DNA of 64,000 nt from Micromonospora acroterricola (GCF_003172955.1 NZ_QGKR01000303.1:62001-126000), one strand, 5' to 3'. Shown: positions 8,343-17,471, counted from the first letter of the stretch. A program made the numbers and translations. The notes: a model not told the origin generated them from the letters alone.

Positions 8343-9236
8343 TCAGACCTGCCGTACCGCGTCGGCGAAGGCCTGTGGCGCCTCCTGCGGCAGGTTGTGC
8401 CCGACGCCGCCGCCGATGGCGCGGTGCTCGTACGGCCCGGCGAACTGCTTGCCGTAGACACTCGGATCGAGGTGTGGAGCGCCGTTGGCGTCGCCCTCCA
8501 GGGTGATGGCGGGCACGGTGATCTTCGGCTTGCCGGCCAGCCGGCTCTCCAGCTCGTCGTACTGCGTCTCGCCCGGGGCGAGGGCCAACCGCCACCGGTA
8601 GTTGTGGATCACGATGTCGACGTGGTCGGGATTGTCGAACGCGGCCGCGCTGCGGTCGAACGTCGCGTCGTCGAACGTCCACTGCGGCGAGGCCGTGCGC
8701 CAGATCAGCTTGGCGAAGTCGTACCGGTTCCTGTCGTACCCCTCCCGGCCCCGGTCGGTGGAGAAGTAGAACTGGTACCACCAGGCGATCTCCGCCTTCG
8801 GCGGCAACGGTGTCCGGCCTGCCTCCTGACTGTCGATCAGGTAACCGCTCACCGACACCAGGCCGCGGCAGCGCTCGGGCCACAGCGCGGCCACGATGTC
8901 GGCCGTGCGGGCGCCCCAGTCGAACCCGGCCAGCTTCGCCGCGTCGATCCCGAGGGCGTCCATCAGCGCGACCACGTCGAGGGCCATGGCCGACGGTTGG
9001 CCGTTGCGCATGGCGTCGCCGGACCGGAAGCGCGTCGTGCCGTATCCCCGCAGGTACGGCACGACGACCCGGTAGCCGGCGTCGGTCAGCAGGGGCACGA
9101 CGTCGACGAAGCTGTGGATGTCGTACGGCCAGCCGTGCAGGAGGACCACGGCGTCGCCGTCGGGCGGACCGGCGTCGACGTAACCGATGTTCAGGACACC
9201 GGCGTCGACCTGCCGGACATCGTCGAACAACGCCAT
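8343..9236 (-). CDS. Alpha/beta hydrolase, epoxide hydrolase / haloalkane dehalogenase-like
   Basis: A 297-residue enzyme with LLHGWPYDIHSF (oxyanion loop), AGFDWGARTA where the nucleophile position is Asp rather than Ser, and the catalytic His in GGGVGHNLPQEAP. An Asp nucleophile places it with epoxide hydrolases and dehalogenases rather than esterases. A Trp- and Tyr-rich cap region lies between. The ATG at 9236 is chosen over the longer frame (to 9326) because it has GAAGGGG about eight bases upstream and starts directly before the first strand. Its 3' end lies 12 bases from the prfH relic, in convergent orientation. Confidence 0.8.
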   Translation of the reverse strand: MALFDDVRQVDAGVLNIGYVDAGPPDGDAVVLLHGWPYDIHSFVDVVPLLTDAGYRVVVPYLRGYGTTRFRSGDAMRNGQPSAMALDVVALMDALGIDAAKLAGFDWGARTADIVAALWPERCRGLVSVSGYLIDSQEAGRTPLPPKAEIAWWYQFYFSTDRGREGYDRNRYDFAKLIWRTASPQWTFDDATFDRSAAAFDNPDHVDIVIHNYRWRLALAPGETQYDELESRLAGKPKITVPAITLEGDANGAPHLDPSVYGKQFAGPYEHRAIGGGVGHNLPQEAPQAFADAVRQV

Positions 9237-9400
9237 CGCAGCGACCCCTTCCTCACGGTTCGGACGCGCATGAATCGTACGATTTCGGGATGGTCGGGAC
9301 GGCGGGTTGCCGAAGGACCTGGTCACCGGCCGGAGGGTGGCTAAGATCCGCGAGCGTGTGCGGTCTCGGGTGGCCGCGGTGCCCCTCGTAGGGTGATGAC

Positions 9401-10234
9401 ATGGCTGAGCGATCCCTGACCCTGATGGCGGTGCACGCGCACCCCGACGACGAGGCGACGAGCACCGGTGGCGTCCTTGCCCGCTACGCGGCGGAAGGGA
9501 TCACGACGGTTCTGGTGACCTGCACGGACGGGCGGTGTGGTGACGGCCCGGGCGGGGTCAAGCCCGGCGACCCGGGTCACGACCCGGCCGCGGTGGTGGC
9601 GATGCGCCAGGCCGAGCTGGAGGCCAGCTGCGCGTCGTTGAAGGTCACCCACCTGGAGACGCTGGGCTATGCCGATTCCGGGATGATGGGCTGGCCGACC
9701 AACACTCTGCCCGGCGCGTTCTGGACCACGCCGGTGGACGAGGCCGCGGAGCGGCTCGCGGACCTGATCCGGCAGTACCGGCCGGACGTCGTCGTCACCT
9801 ACGACGAGAACGGCTTCTACGGGCACCCGGACCACATCCAGGCCCACCGCATCACGATGGCCGCTGTCGCGAAGACCGACATCCCCGCGAAGGTGTACTG
9901 GACCACCGTGCCGCGTACCGCGTTCGCGGAGTTCGGCCGGATCATGCGGGAGCTCGGTGTCGAGTGGGACGAGCCGGACGCCTCGTCGCCCGAGCCGCAG
10001 CTGGAGCTCGGGCTGCCCGACGACGAGATCAGCACCTGGGTGGACACCACCAGCTACAGCGGGCAGAAGTACGACGCGTTGGCCGCGCACGCCAGCCAGA
10101 CCGAGAACATCTTCTTCCTGCAACTGGGCAGGGACCGGTTCGCCGAGCTGATGGGCATGGAGACCTTCGTCCGGGTCCGGGACACCACCGGGGCGTCGCT
10201 GCCCGAGGACGACCTCTTCGCCGGACTGCGCTGA
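9401..10234 (+). CDS. mca: Mycothiol S-conjugate amidase (PIG-L family deacetylase)
   Basis: A 277-residue zinc amidase. AHPDDEA at residues 13-19 supplies the first His and the Asp ligands, and HPDH at 142-145 supplies the other His. TCTDGRCGDGPGG follows the first strand as in Mca. Mca cleaves mycothiol S-conjugates of electrophiles, giving a mercapturic acid for export and GlcN-Ins for recycling. Length and motifs fit Mca better than MshB, though the two paralogues are similar. It is divergent from the hydrolase at 9236 and is read as monocistronic; the next gene starts 68 bases on. Confidence 0.85.
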   Translation: MAERSLTLMAVHAHPDDEATSTGGVLARYAAEGITTVLVTCTDGRCGDGPGGVKPGDPGHDPAAVVAMRQAELEASCASLKVTHLETLGYADSGMMGWPTNTLPGAFWTTPVDEAAERLADLIRQYRPDVVVTYDENGFYGHPDHIQAHRITMAAVAKTDIPAKVYWTTVPRTAFAEFGRIMRELGVEWDEPDASSPEPQLELGLPDDEISTWVDTTSYSGQKYDALAAHASQTENIFFLQLGRDRFAELMGMETFVRVRDTTGASLPEDDLFAGLR

Positions 10235-10301
10235 CCCGTTGGGCGCCCCGCCGCGCGCACTCGCGCCCCCGACCGGGGTGGTGGGCGGCTACGGTTGCCG
10301 G

Positions 10302-10946
10302 GTGCGAGTGGCGGTGGCGGAAGATCTCGTGTTGCTGCGCGACGGGCTGATCCGGCTGCTGGAGGCGCACGACTTCGAGGTGGTGGCCGCCGTCGGCAGC
10401 GGGCCGGACCTGCTGCGGGAGCTGCTCGCACAGCGTCCCGACGTGGCGGTGGTCGACGTGCGGTTGCCGCCGACGTACACCGACGAGGGCCTGCGCGCCG
10501 CTCTCGCGGCCCGCGCCGAGGTGCCGGGGCTTCCCGTCCTGGTGCTCTCGCAGTACGTGGAGCGGCTGTACGCGCGGGAGCTGCTCGCCGACGGCCGCGG
10601 CGGGATCGGCTACCTGCTCAAGGACCGGGTCTCCGACATCGGGGAGTTCGTCGACGCGGTCCGCCGGGTCGCCGCGGGCGGCACCGCGCTCGATCCGACC
10701 GTGGTGGCGAAGCTGCTCGACAGCCGTCAGCGGGTGCTGCCGCTCGACCGGCTGACGGCCCGTGAGCGGGAGGTGCTGGCGCAGATGGCGCAGGGCCGGT
10801 CCAACGCCGCGATCGGCAGCGCCCTCTTCATCACCGAGAAGGCGGTCGCGAAGCACACCAACAGCATCTTCGCCAAGCTCGGGTTGCAGTCCTCCGAGGA
10901 CGACAACCGGCGGGTCCTCGCCGTGCTCGCCTACCTCGAGACATAG
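10302..10946 (+). CDS. LuxR/NarL-type response regulator
   Basis: A 214-residue regulator. An N-terminal receiver (MRVAVAEDLVLLRDGL, acidic pocket E7/D8; phospho-acceptor Asp in VAVVDVRLPP near residue 52) is followed by a GerE/LuxR helix-turn-helix (LTAREREVLAQMAQG, then SNAAIGSALFITEKAVAKHTNS). GTG at 10302 is chosen because the receiver begins there. No Shine-Dalgarno is present, but TACGGT about seven bases upstream could be a -10 element, suggesting a leaderless transcript. The likely partner is the histidine kinase at 12185, one gene downstream. Confidence 0.85.
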   Translation: MRVAVAEDLVLLRDGLIRLLEAHDFEVVAAVGSGPDLLRELLAQRPDVAVVDVRLPPTYTDEGLRAALAARAEVPGLPVLVLSQYVERLYARELLADGRGGIGYLLKDRVSDIGEFVDAVRRVAAGGTALDPTVVAKLLDSRQRVLPLDRLTAREREVLAQMAQGRSNAAIGSALFITEKAVAKHTNSIFAKLGLQSSEDDNRRVLAVLAYLET

Positions 10947-11018
10947 GGGTACTGGCACCCCCAGCGGAGGGGTTCCAGGCTCCTCGAATCGAGCCGCGCC
11001 GGCGACGAGCCTGGAGCC

Positions 11019-12188
11019 ATGACCTCAACCCCCATCATGGTGACGCCCCGGACGGGTCCCGTCCCCCGCGCCGACCGCGCGCTCGCTCCCGACCTCGCCC
11101 GCGGGGCCATGCTGCTGTTCATCGCCCTCGCCAATGCCGCGAACTTCGCGTTCGCCGGCCAGCCGGGCCTCGACGGCACACCGCACGGCCTGCAACGCGC
11201 CGTCAACTTCGTCCTGGCCACGTTCGTCGACAGCCGCGCCTACCCGGTCTTCGCCGTCATGTTCGGTTACGGCCTGGTGCAGATCGCTCGGCGGCAGGGC
11301 GACGGCGCCCGCCGGATCCTGCTGCGCCGCAACGCCGCCCTGATCGGGTTCGGCCTGGTCCACGCGACTTTGCTGTACTTCGGGGACTTCCTCGGCGCCT
11401 ACGGCGTCGTCGGCATCGCCGCCACCCTCCTGCTCCTGGGCAGGGGCGACCGGTTCCACCGCGTCGTGCTGTGGCTGTGGGGCATCCAGACCGTGTTCGT
11501 CGGGGTTCTCGCGGTGCTCGCGCTCGCGGGCGCGCGCGGCGGCGACGCCGTGCTCACCAACACGCCGAACCCGTCGCTGGCGGCCGCGTCGTACGGCCGC
11601 TCGCTGCTCGACCGGCTCGCCGAGTGGCCGGTACACACCGCCACCGTCCTGCCGTTCATCGTCATCGTGTGGCTGGGCATCTGGGCCGCCCGTCACCGCG
11701 TCCTGGAGGAGCCCGCCGCGCACCGCACGTTGCTGCGCCGTGTCGCCGTCGGCTGCCTCGGCATCGCCGTCGTCGGCGCGCTCCCCCACGCGCTCATCGC
11801 CGCTGGTGCCGTGCACGTCGACGCCGCTACCGTCGAGTCCATGGCACGCCTGCACGCGGTGAGCGGCGAGTACGGAGGGCCGGGCTACGTGGCGCTGTTC
11901 GGCCTGCTGGCGCTCCGGCTCAGCGGCGCCCGTCGTGGCCGGGCTCTGCTCGCCCCGGTGACCGCGCTCGGGCAGCGGTCGCTGAGCGGGTACCTGTTGC
12001 AGTCGGTGGCCTGGCTGGCGCTGTTCTCGCCGTGGGCGTTGCATCTGACCGGCACGTACACCGCCGCCGGAGCCGCGGTCGCGATCTGGCTGGTCTCGCT
12101 CGCCGCCGCGCAGGCCCTGAGCGTCGCCGGACACCGCGGGCCCGCCGAGATGCTGCTGCGCCGGATCACCTACCGCTCGGGCCGATGA
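11019..12188 (+). CDS. DUF418 domain-containing polytopic membrane protein
   Basis: A 389-residue integral membrane protein with about nine hydrophobic segments. The N-terminal DLARGAMLLFIALAN and the mid-region VFAVMFGYGLVQIARR are typical of the DUF418 family of putative exporters/sensors. The C-terminal ALGQRSLSGYLLQSVAW is also characteristic. Function is unknown. The ATG at 11019 follows a weak GGAGCC. Its stop overlaps the start of the histidine kinase by four bases (ATGA), so the two are co-translated. It may sense or transport the signal handled by the two-component system. Confidence 0.8.
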   Translation: MTSTPIMVTPRTGPVPRADRALAPDLARGAMLLFIALANAANFAFAGQPGLDGTPHGLQRAVNFVLATFVDSRAYPVFAVMFGYGLVQIARRQGDGARRILLRRNAALIGFGLVHATLLYFGDFLGAYGVVGIAATLLLLGRGDRFHRVVLWLWGIQTVFVGVLAVLALAGARGGDAVLTNTPNPSLAAASYGRSLLDRLAEWPVHTATVLPFIVIVWLGIWAARHRVLEEPAAHRTLLRRVAVGCLGIAVVGALPHALIAAGAVHVDAATVESMARLHAVSGEYGGPGYVALFGLLALRLSGARRGRALLAPVTALGQRSLSGYLLQSVAWLALFSPWALHLTGTYTAAGAAVAIWLVSLAAAQALSVAGHRGPAEMLLRRITYRSGR

Positions 12189-13180
12189 CCGCCCGCACCC
12201 GCACGACCCTGGCCGCGACGCTCTGCGTCGCGGCCACGGTCGCCTGGCTGGTCACCGGTCGCGGCGAGTTCTGGCCACGGTGGGTGTACTTCGGCGTCGG
12301 CGTCGTGCTGGTCGGCCGGCTCGTCCTGCGCCGGGCGCTGCGGGTGCCGGCGGGCCGGCGTCGCTGGCTCGCCCTCGACGCCGCCGTGTGCGCGCTGGTC
12401 GCGGGCGTCGACCTCAGCGTCTGGGTGCTCAGCGGTGGTGGGTACTTCTGGCCGATCTGGACCCTCCTCGGCATCGCGACGATCCTGGGGTCGCACGGGT
12501 GGGTGGTGAGCCGCCCGCCCGGCGCCCGCGAACGGGAACTCGCCGAGCGCATCGCCGCCTTGACCCGCTCCCGCCGGGGCGCGGTGGACCGCCAGGCGGC
12601 TGAGCTGCAACGGGTGGAACGCGACCTGCACGACGGGGCCCAGGCCCGGCTGGTCTCCCTGGCGCTCACCCTCGGCCTGGCCGGTGATCTGGTACGCCGC
12701 GACGCCGAGGGCGCCGCGCGTCTGCTGGAGGAGGCACGCGGGACCGCCATCGCGGCCCTCGACGACCTCCGCACGGTCACCCAGAGCATCCACCCGGCGG
12801 TCCTCGCCGACCGTGGCCTCGGCGACGCCGTTCGCGCCCTGGCCCTCGACCTCGCCGTGCCGGTCACCGTCACAGGCGACCCGCCCCCGGATCTCCCACC
12901 GGCCGTGCAGACCGCGGTGTACTTCGCGGTCGCCGAGGCCCTGGCCAACGTGGCGAAACACAGCGGCGCCACGCAGGCCGCCGTGGCGTTCGGCCAGACC
13001 CGCGACACGGTACGGATCGACGTCACCGACAACGGCACGGGCGGCGCCGACCCGGCCCGTGGCACCGGCCTGCGCGGCATCATCGGCCGGCTCGACGCCA
13101 TCGACGCCCGCCTGCACGTGAGCAGTCCCGCCGCCGGCCCCACCCGGGTCACGGTCACCGTGCCGCGCGAACCGAAATGA
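12185..13180 (+). CDS. NarL-type sensor histidine kinase
   Basis: A 331-residue kinase. Four hydrophobic segments occupy residues ~8-115, then comes a HisKA_3 dimerisation helix with the phosphorylated His in ERDLHDGAQARL (around residue 147) and an HATPase domain with EALANVAKHS as N-box near 250 and DNGTGGADP / GTGLRGIIGRL as G-boxes. It starts inside the stop of the DUF418 gene and should phosphorylate the regulator at 10302. The order regulator, membrane protein, kinase is unusual; most family pairs are adjacent. Confidence 0.88.
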   Translation: MTARTRTTLAATLCVAATVAWLVTGRGEFWPRWVYFGVGVVLVGRLVLRRALRVPAGRRRWLALDAAVCALVAGVDLSVWVLSGGGYFWPIWTLLGIATILGSHGWVVSRPPGARERELAERIAALTRSRRGAVDRQAAELQRVERDLHDGAQARLVSLALTLGLAGDLVRRDAEGAARLLEEARGTAIAALDDLRTVTQSIHPAVLADRGLGDAVRALALDLAVPVTVTGDPPPDLPPAVQTAVYFAVAEALANVAKHSGATQAAVAFGQTRDTVRIDVTDNGTGGADPARGTGLRGIIGRLDAIDARLHVSSPAAGPTRVTVTVPREPK

Positions 13181-13190
13181 TCTGCCGCCG

Positions 13191-13214
13191 TGCCGGCCAC
13201 CTCGCCTGCCGGCA
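13191..13214. terminator. Convergent hairpin
   Basis: TGCCGGC (13191-13197) pairs with GCCGGCA (13208-13214) across a ten-base loop, between the stop codons of the kinase (+) and the ABC transporter (-). It can serve both strands. Confidence 0.5.
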
Positions 13215-13223
13215 GCCGCCCGG

Positions 13224-15200
13224 TCAGGACTCCCCCACCCGTCCCCGCCGCGTACGCGCGGCGATGCCGGCGTCGTAGCCGGCGGCCTGGAGGGTGAACA
13301 ACTCGGCGTAGCGGCCGCCCGAGGCCATGAGTTCGTCGTGGCTGCCCGCCTCGACCAGGGCGCCGTGGTGCAGCACGAAGATCCGGTCGGCGTGGCGGAC
13401 GTTGGCCAGCCGGTGCGTGATGAGGATCGTCGTCGCGTGGCCCTGGCGGTCCCGGATGGCCTGGAACAGGGCGTCCTCGGCGCGCGGGTCGAGTGCGGAC
13501 GACGGCTCGTCCATGATCAGCAGTTCGGCGTCGCGCAGGAAGCCCCGGGCGGCGGTGATGCGCTGCCACTGGCCGCCGGAGAGGTCCTGGCCCTTGGCGA
13601 AGGTCCGGTCGAGCAGCGTCTCGTACCCGTGCGGCAGGTCCTTGATCATGTCGTGGGCGACGGCCCGGCCCGCCGCGGCTTCGATCCGGTCCTGCCGGGC
13701 CTCGGCGTCGATGTCGCCGATCGCGATGTTCGTCGCCGCGGTGAAGGGCCACTTGTGGTACTCCTGCGTGACCACGGCGATGCGGGCTCGCAGCTCGTCG
13801 ACGTCCCACTCGGACAGCGGGCGACCGTTCCACTCGATCACGCCCGACGTCGGCGCGCGCAGGGCGGCGATCATCGCGGCCAGGGTGGTCTTGCCCGAGC
13901 CGTTCTCGCCCACGAGGGCGACGGTCTGCCCCGCCTCGATCGTCAACGTCACGCCGTCGACGGCGGCGGTCTCCCGGTCCGGGTACCGCAGGCTGACGGT
14001 GCGGACGGCCAGCTGACGCAGCCGCTCGACGGCGACACCGGCCGGGGCGTCCGCCGTCCGGTCGGGCAGGTACGCGGCGGCGCGGGCCATGAAGCCGGCG
14101 TAGTCGCCGAAGTGCTGGCCCTCCGTGTAGACGCGGTCGACCTGGAACGTGACGATGGCGAGGGAACGCTGCGCGGACTGCACCGCGATCACGCAGGTCG
14201 CCGCCGCGGCGAGCGGAATGTGCCCGTCGAGCAGGAGCAGCCCGAGCAGGACGTACACGACGCCGGTGGCGACACCACCGATCAGCGCGCCCACGGTGGT
14301 GGTCGTGGTGACCCGGCGGGCCAGAGCGAGCTGGATGTCGGTCTCCACACCCATGACCCGGTCGTACTGGTCCAGCAGGAACCGGCGCAGCCCGTACGAG
14401 CGCAGCTCCGGCGCCGAGGCGCGTTCGGCCATCAGGCGGTGCAGCAGCCACAACCTGCGGCGTCGTACCGAGCCGGCGGTGTACGTCCGGTACCGCAGAT
14501 GCCCCGCCCGCAGTGCGGCCCACCCGTTCGGCAGCGTGGCGACCAACAGAGCCACGAGCAGCAGCGGGTGGATGACGACGACCGCGACCGCCACGGCCAG
14601 CAGGCCGGCCAACCCGGCCAGCAGGTTGAACGACGCCTGCACGAGCGAGATCGCGGAGTCGGTGCCACGGGAGGCGCGTTCCATGTCGTCGGCGAACGCG
14701 TCCGCGTCGAACGCCTCCAGCCGCACGGCCGTGCTCACCTCGAACAGGCCCCGCTCCACCTCGCGGCTCACCCGCGGGGTGAGGCCGTTCTGCGCGTACC
14801 CCGTGGCGATGCCCATTCCCGCGCGCAGCGCGGTCGCCGCCGCGAGGGCGGCGAGCGCGGGCAGCGCGGCGAGCACCTTGTCCGAGGTCGGGCCGCCGGC
14901 GAACAGCTCCACCAGGACCCGCTGCGCGGCGAGCAGCCCGAAGGCGGCCATCACCCCGGCGCCCACCGTCGCGGCGGCCACCACGCCGGTACGCAGCCGG
15001 TCCGCCCGCCAACTGGTGCGCAGCGCCGCGAGCACGAGCCGGGGCAGCTCGGCGAAGACCGCGAACACGCCGGCCTCGGCCCGGGCCCGCACCCCGGTCT
15101 CCCACCACATCGCCCGCAGCTCCGGCAACACCGACTGGGTCGGGGTTGGCGCCGGCTGGGGGTCCGGACGGCGTCCGGGCGCGGTGACGGTCTCAGTCAC
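13224..15200 (-). CDS. ABC transporter, fused permease/ATPase half-transporter
   Basis: A 658-residue exporter-type ABC protein: about six membrane helices between residues ~55 and ~350, then an ATPase with Walker A GENGSGKTT near 432, Q-loop in AVVTQEYHKWPFTAATN, signature LSGGQWQR near 539, Walker B LLIMDEPSSALD and the switch His in ILITHRLANV. Exporter half-transporters usually dimerise. The substrate is unknown, and there is no second half nearby. GTG 15200 is chosen because GAGGAGG lies seven bases upstream; the frame stays open to 15419 but that overlaps the divergent gene. Confidence 0.88.
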   Translation of the reverse strand: MTETVTAPGRRPDPQPAPTPTQSVLPELRAMWWETGVRARAEAGVFAVFAELPRLVLAALRTSWRADRLRTGVVAAATVGAGVMAAFGLLAAQRVLVELFAGGPTSDKVLAALPALAALAAATALRAGMGIATGYAQNGLTPRVSREVERGLFEVSTAVRLEAFDADAFADDMERASRGTDSAISLVQASFNLLAGLAGLLAVAVAVVVIHPLLLVALLVATLPNGWAALRAGHLRYRTYTAGSVRRRRLWLLHRLMAERASAPELRSYGLRRFLLDQYDRVMGVETDIQLALARRVTTTTTVGALIGGVATGVVYVLLGLLLLDGHIPLAAAATCVIAVQSAQRSLAIVTFQVDRVYTEGQHFGDYAGFMARAAAYLPDRTADAPAGVAVERLRQLAVRTVSLRYPDRETAAVDGVTLTIEAGQTVALVGENGSGKTTLAAMIAALRAPTSGVIEWNGRPLSEWDVDELRARIAVVTQEYHKWPFTAATNIAIGDIDAEARQDRIEAAAGRAVAHDMIKDLPHGYETLLDRTFAKGQDLSGGQWQRITAARGFLRDAELLIMDEPSSALDPRAEDALFQAIRDRQGHATTILITHRLANVRHADRIFVLHHGALVEAGSHDELMASGGRYAELFTLQAAGYDAGIAARTRRGRVGES

Positions 15201-15330
15201 AGGCGTACCTCCTCGCGGGAACAGCAACGGGGGCTGCGGACCGGGGTCAGTGGCGCGACCTTCGCCACAGCGAGCATCAATATGCTCACCCAAAGTCACC
15301 GCCGTTGGCCACCCGTGGAACGATCGACCC

Positions 15331-15660
15331 ATGGCCACTACCGACATCCCGGCGGCGATCCGCGCCTTCATCGACGCGACGAACCATGGCGACCCGGAGG
15401 CCTTCGCCGCCTCGTTCACCGACGACGCCTACCTCAACGACTGGGGCCGCGAGTACCGGGGCCGGGACGGCGTCCGCGACTGGGACCGCACCGACAACAT
15501 CGGCAAGCAGTCGCACTTCGAGCTCGTCGGGATCGAGCCCGGCCCCGACGCCGACAGCTACGTCGTCACCCTCACGGTGACCGGCAAGGGCCACAACGGC
15601 ACCGGTCCGATGACCTTCCACCTGCGTGACGGCCTGATCGCGAGCCTGCGGATCAGCTGA
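15331..15660 (+). CDS. SnoaL-like / NTF2-fold small protein
   Basis: A 109-residue single-domain protein beginning MATTDIPAAIRAFIDATNHG with a conserved-looking FAASFTDDAYLNDWGREYRG motif, as in SnoaL-like polyketide-cyclase/NTF2 folds. Many such proteins are isomerases or have no known activity. It is divergent from the ABC transporter (130 bases between starts). A TCAATATGCT element about 55 bases upstream may be part of a shared promoter. No Shine-Dalgarno is obvious before the ATG. Confidence 0.75.
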   Translation: MATTDIPAAIRAFIDATNHGDPEAFAASFTDDAYLNDWGREYRGRDGVRDWDRTDNIGKQSHFELVGIEPGPDADSYVVTLTVTGKGHNGTGPMTFHLRDGLIASLRIS

Positions 15661-15679
15661 CGGGAAGGTCATCCGTCGA

Positions 15680-15725
15680 TTGACAGCCGATCGACGCACT
15701 GCTATTTGTTAACAGAGTTTCCTGA
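15680..15725 (+). promoter_or_regulatory. Chitosanase promoter with candidate operator
   Basis: TTGACA (15680-15685) and TATTTG (15703-15708) stand 17 bases apart, an unusually good vegetative promoter for this GC-rich DNA. It overlaps an imperfect 17-base palindrome at 15709-15725 (TTAACAGAGTTTCCTGA). The half GTTTCCTGA resembles my memory of the operator found before GH46 chitosanase genes of streptomycetes. The operator call is tentative. Confidence 0.5.
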
Positions 15726-15809
15726 TGCTCGCGGCACCCTCGGGTCGATCCGCCGCACGGGGGCCCACCGTCCCTCCGGCGGCCCGCCGCCCTTCCCCCG
15801 AGGAGCGCC

Positions 15810-17012
15810 ATGCTTCGCAAGAGGACCGCCGCCCACGTCGCGGGCGCGCTGCTGATCGGCGCCGCCGCGCTCGGCTACGGCCTGCCGTCGGCCAGCGCGG
15901 CGGCCGCCGGCCCGATCACCGGCCTCGGCGGCAAGTGCGTCGACGTGGCCGGGGCCAACCCGGCCAACGGCACGCCCGTCCAGCTCTACGACTGCAACGG
16001 CAGCGCGGCCCAGACGTGGACGGTCGGCAACGCCGACGGCTCGGTCCGGGCACTCGGCAAGTGCCTGGACGTCGCCGCCGCGTCGACCGCCGACGGCGCC
16101 AAGGTGCAGCTCTACGACTGCAACAACACCGGCGCCCAGAAGTGGACGGCCAGCAACGGCGCACTGGTCAACAGCGGCTCCGGCAGGTGCCTCGACGTCA
16201 CGGACCGGAGCACCGCGAACGGCGCCCGGTTGCAGATCTGGAGCTGCTCGGGCGGCACCAACCAGCGGTGGACCCTGCCCGGCGGTGCGACCCCGCCCCC
16301 CACCACCCCGACGGGGCGCAACCTCGACGACCCGGCGAAGAAGGACGTCGCCATGCAGCTCGTGTCGGCGGCGGAGAACTCCTCGCTCGACTGGCGCGCG
16401 CAGTTCTCCTACATCGAGGACATCGGCGACGGGCGCGGCTACACCGCCGGCATCATCGGCTTCTGCTCCGGCACCGGCGACATGCTCGAACTGGTCGAGG
16501 CGTACACGCGCACCAAGCCGGGCAACGTGCTGGCGTCGTACCTGCCGGCGCTGCGTGCCGTCAACGGCACCGACTCGCACGCGGGCCTCGACCCCAACTT
16601 CACCCGCGACTGGCGGGCCGCGGCCACCGACTCGGTCTTCCGGGCCGCCCAGGAGGCCGAGCGGGACCGGGTGTACTTCAACCCTTCGGTACGCGACGGC
16701 AAGGCCGACCAGGTCCGGGCGCTCGGTCAGTTCGCGTACTACGACGCGGCGGTGATGCACGGGTACGAGGGCATGCGGGCGATCCGCAACCGCGCCCTCG
16801 CCCGGGCGAAGCCCCCGGCGCAGGGCGGCGACGAGCGGACCTGGCTCAACGCCTTCCTCGACGAGCGGGTCATCGAGATGAAGAAGGAACAGGCCCACTC
16901 GGACACGTCCCGCGTCGACACGGCCCAGCGGGTGTTCCTCAACAACGGCAACCTCGACCTGAACACGCCGCTGGCGTTCGCCGTCTACGGGGAGCAGTTC
17001 CGCATCGGCTAG
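15810..17012 (+). CDS. Secreted chitosanase: ricin-type lectin domain plus GH46 catalytic domain
   Basis: A 400-residue extracellular enzyme. A signal peptide (residues 1-~32, ending SASAAAAG) precedes a ricin-B beta-trefoil with three QxW-type repeats (AQTW, AQKW, NQRW). A short Pro/Thr linker (TPPPTTPTG) leads to a GH46 chitosanase domain. By family comparison the acid catalyst is Glu189 in AAENSS and the base Asp207 in DIGDGRGYTAG, with the usual 18-residue spacing. It should hydrolyse beta-1,4-glucosamine chains; the lectin domain probably binds the polymer or fungal wall. ATG 15810 has GAGGAG about seven bases upstream. Confidence 0.92.
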   Translation: MLRKRTAAHVAGALLIGAAALGYGLPSASAAAAGPITGLGGKCVDVAGANPANGTPVQLYDCNGSAAQTWTVGNADGSVRALGKCLDVAAASTADGAKVQLYDCNNTGAQKWTASNGALVNSGSGRCLDVTDRSTANGARLQIWSCSGGTNQRWTLPGGATPPPTTPTGRNLDDPAKKDVAMQLVSAAENSSLDWRAQFSYIEDIGDGRGYTAGIIGFCSGTGDMLELVEAYTRTKPGNVLASYLPALRAVNGTDSHAGLDPNFTRDWRAAATDSVFRAAQEAERDRVYFNPSVRDGKADQVRALGQFAYYDAAVMHGYEGMRAIRNRALARAKPPAQGGDERTWLNAFLDERVIEMKKEQAHSDTSRVDTAQRVFLNNGNLDLNTPLAFAVYGEQFRIG

Positions 17013-17018
17013 GCACCC

Positions 17019-17049
17019 TTGCCTTGACGCCGGCGACAAGGTTTAGCGT
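17019..17049 (+). promoter_or_regulatory. MerR-type promoter with 19-bp spacer
   Basis: TTGCCT (17019-17024) and TAGCGT (17044-17049) are 19 bases apart, the overlong spacer that MerR regulators correct by twisting DNA. Inside lies a 20-base dyad (17022-17041, CCTTG...CAAGG) with nine of ten pairs matched. It is probably the autoregulated promoter of the merR-trx operon. Confidence 0.65.
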
Positions 17050-17078
17050 GGTCGCGACGGGCTGGCGGAGGGGGTCGG

Positions 17079-17471
17079 ATGCTGATCGGTGAGCTGGCTG
17101 AGAAGGCCGGCACGAGCACGCGTGCCCTGCGCTACTACGAGGCGCACGGGTTGGTGCGGGCACAGCGCTCCGCCAACGGCTACCGCGTCTACGACGAGGC
17201 GGAGCTTCGGGTCGTACGGGAGATCCGGGCGCTGCTCGACGTCGGCTTCGGCCTCGACGACGTCCGCCCGTTCGTCGCCTGCCTCCGGGCGGGCAACACG
17301 TCCGGCGACGTCTGCCCGGACTCGGTGCTGGTGCTGCGACGCAAGCTCGCCGAGGTGGACGCCTACATCGACCGGCTCGGCGCCGTCCGCCAGCAGCTCC
17401 ACGCCCAGCTCACCCAGGCCATCGCCCACCGGGAGGACACATGTCCCAGGACACGCAGACCAGCTCGCTAG
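17079..17471 (+). CDS. MerR family transcriptional regulator
   Basis: A 130-residue regulator with the MerR winged helix at the N-terminus (MLIGELAEKAGTSTRALRYY, then EAHGLVRAQRSANGYRVYDE), a recognition wing and a long coiled-coil dimerisation helix (VLVLRRKLAEVDAYIDRL). Two cysteines, in FVACLRAGN and GDVCPDS, flank the start of that helix and could sense thiol-reactive stress or metal. The SoxR four-cysteine cluster is absent. It overlaps the thioredoxin gene by 31 bases, so the two are surely co-expressed, and thiol/redox control is inferred from that. Confidence 0.88.
   Translation: MLIGELAEKAGTSTRALRYYEAHGLVRAQRSANGYRVYDEAELRVVREIRALLDVGFGLDDVRPFVACLRAGNTSGDVCPDSVLVLRRKLAEVDAYIDRLGAVRQQLHAQLTQAIAHREDTCPRTRRPAR

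Noticed and set aside
8012..8461. Minus-strand frame overlapping the PrfH relic
   Set aside because: Low-complexity Arg/Ser-rich text that overlaps two supported genes on both sides.
12166..15108. Very long open minus-strand frame (about 980 codons) over the kinase and ABC genes
   Set aside because: It is rich in Arg, Gly and Ala with no family motif and is a high-GC shadow; the ABC protein in the other minus frame has all Walker and signature motifs.
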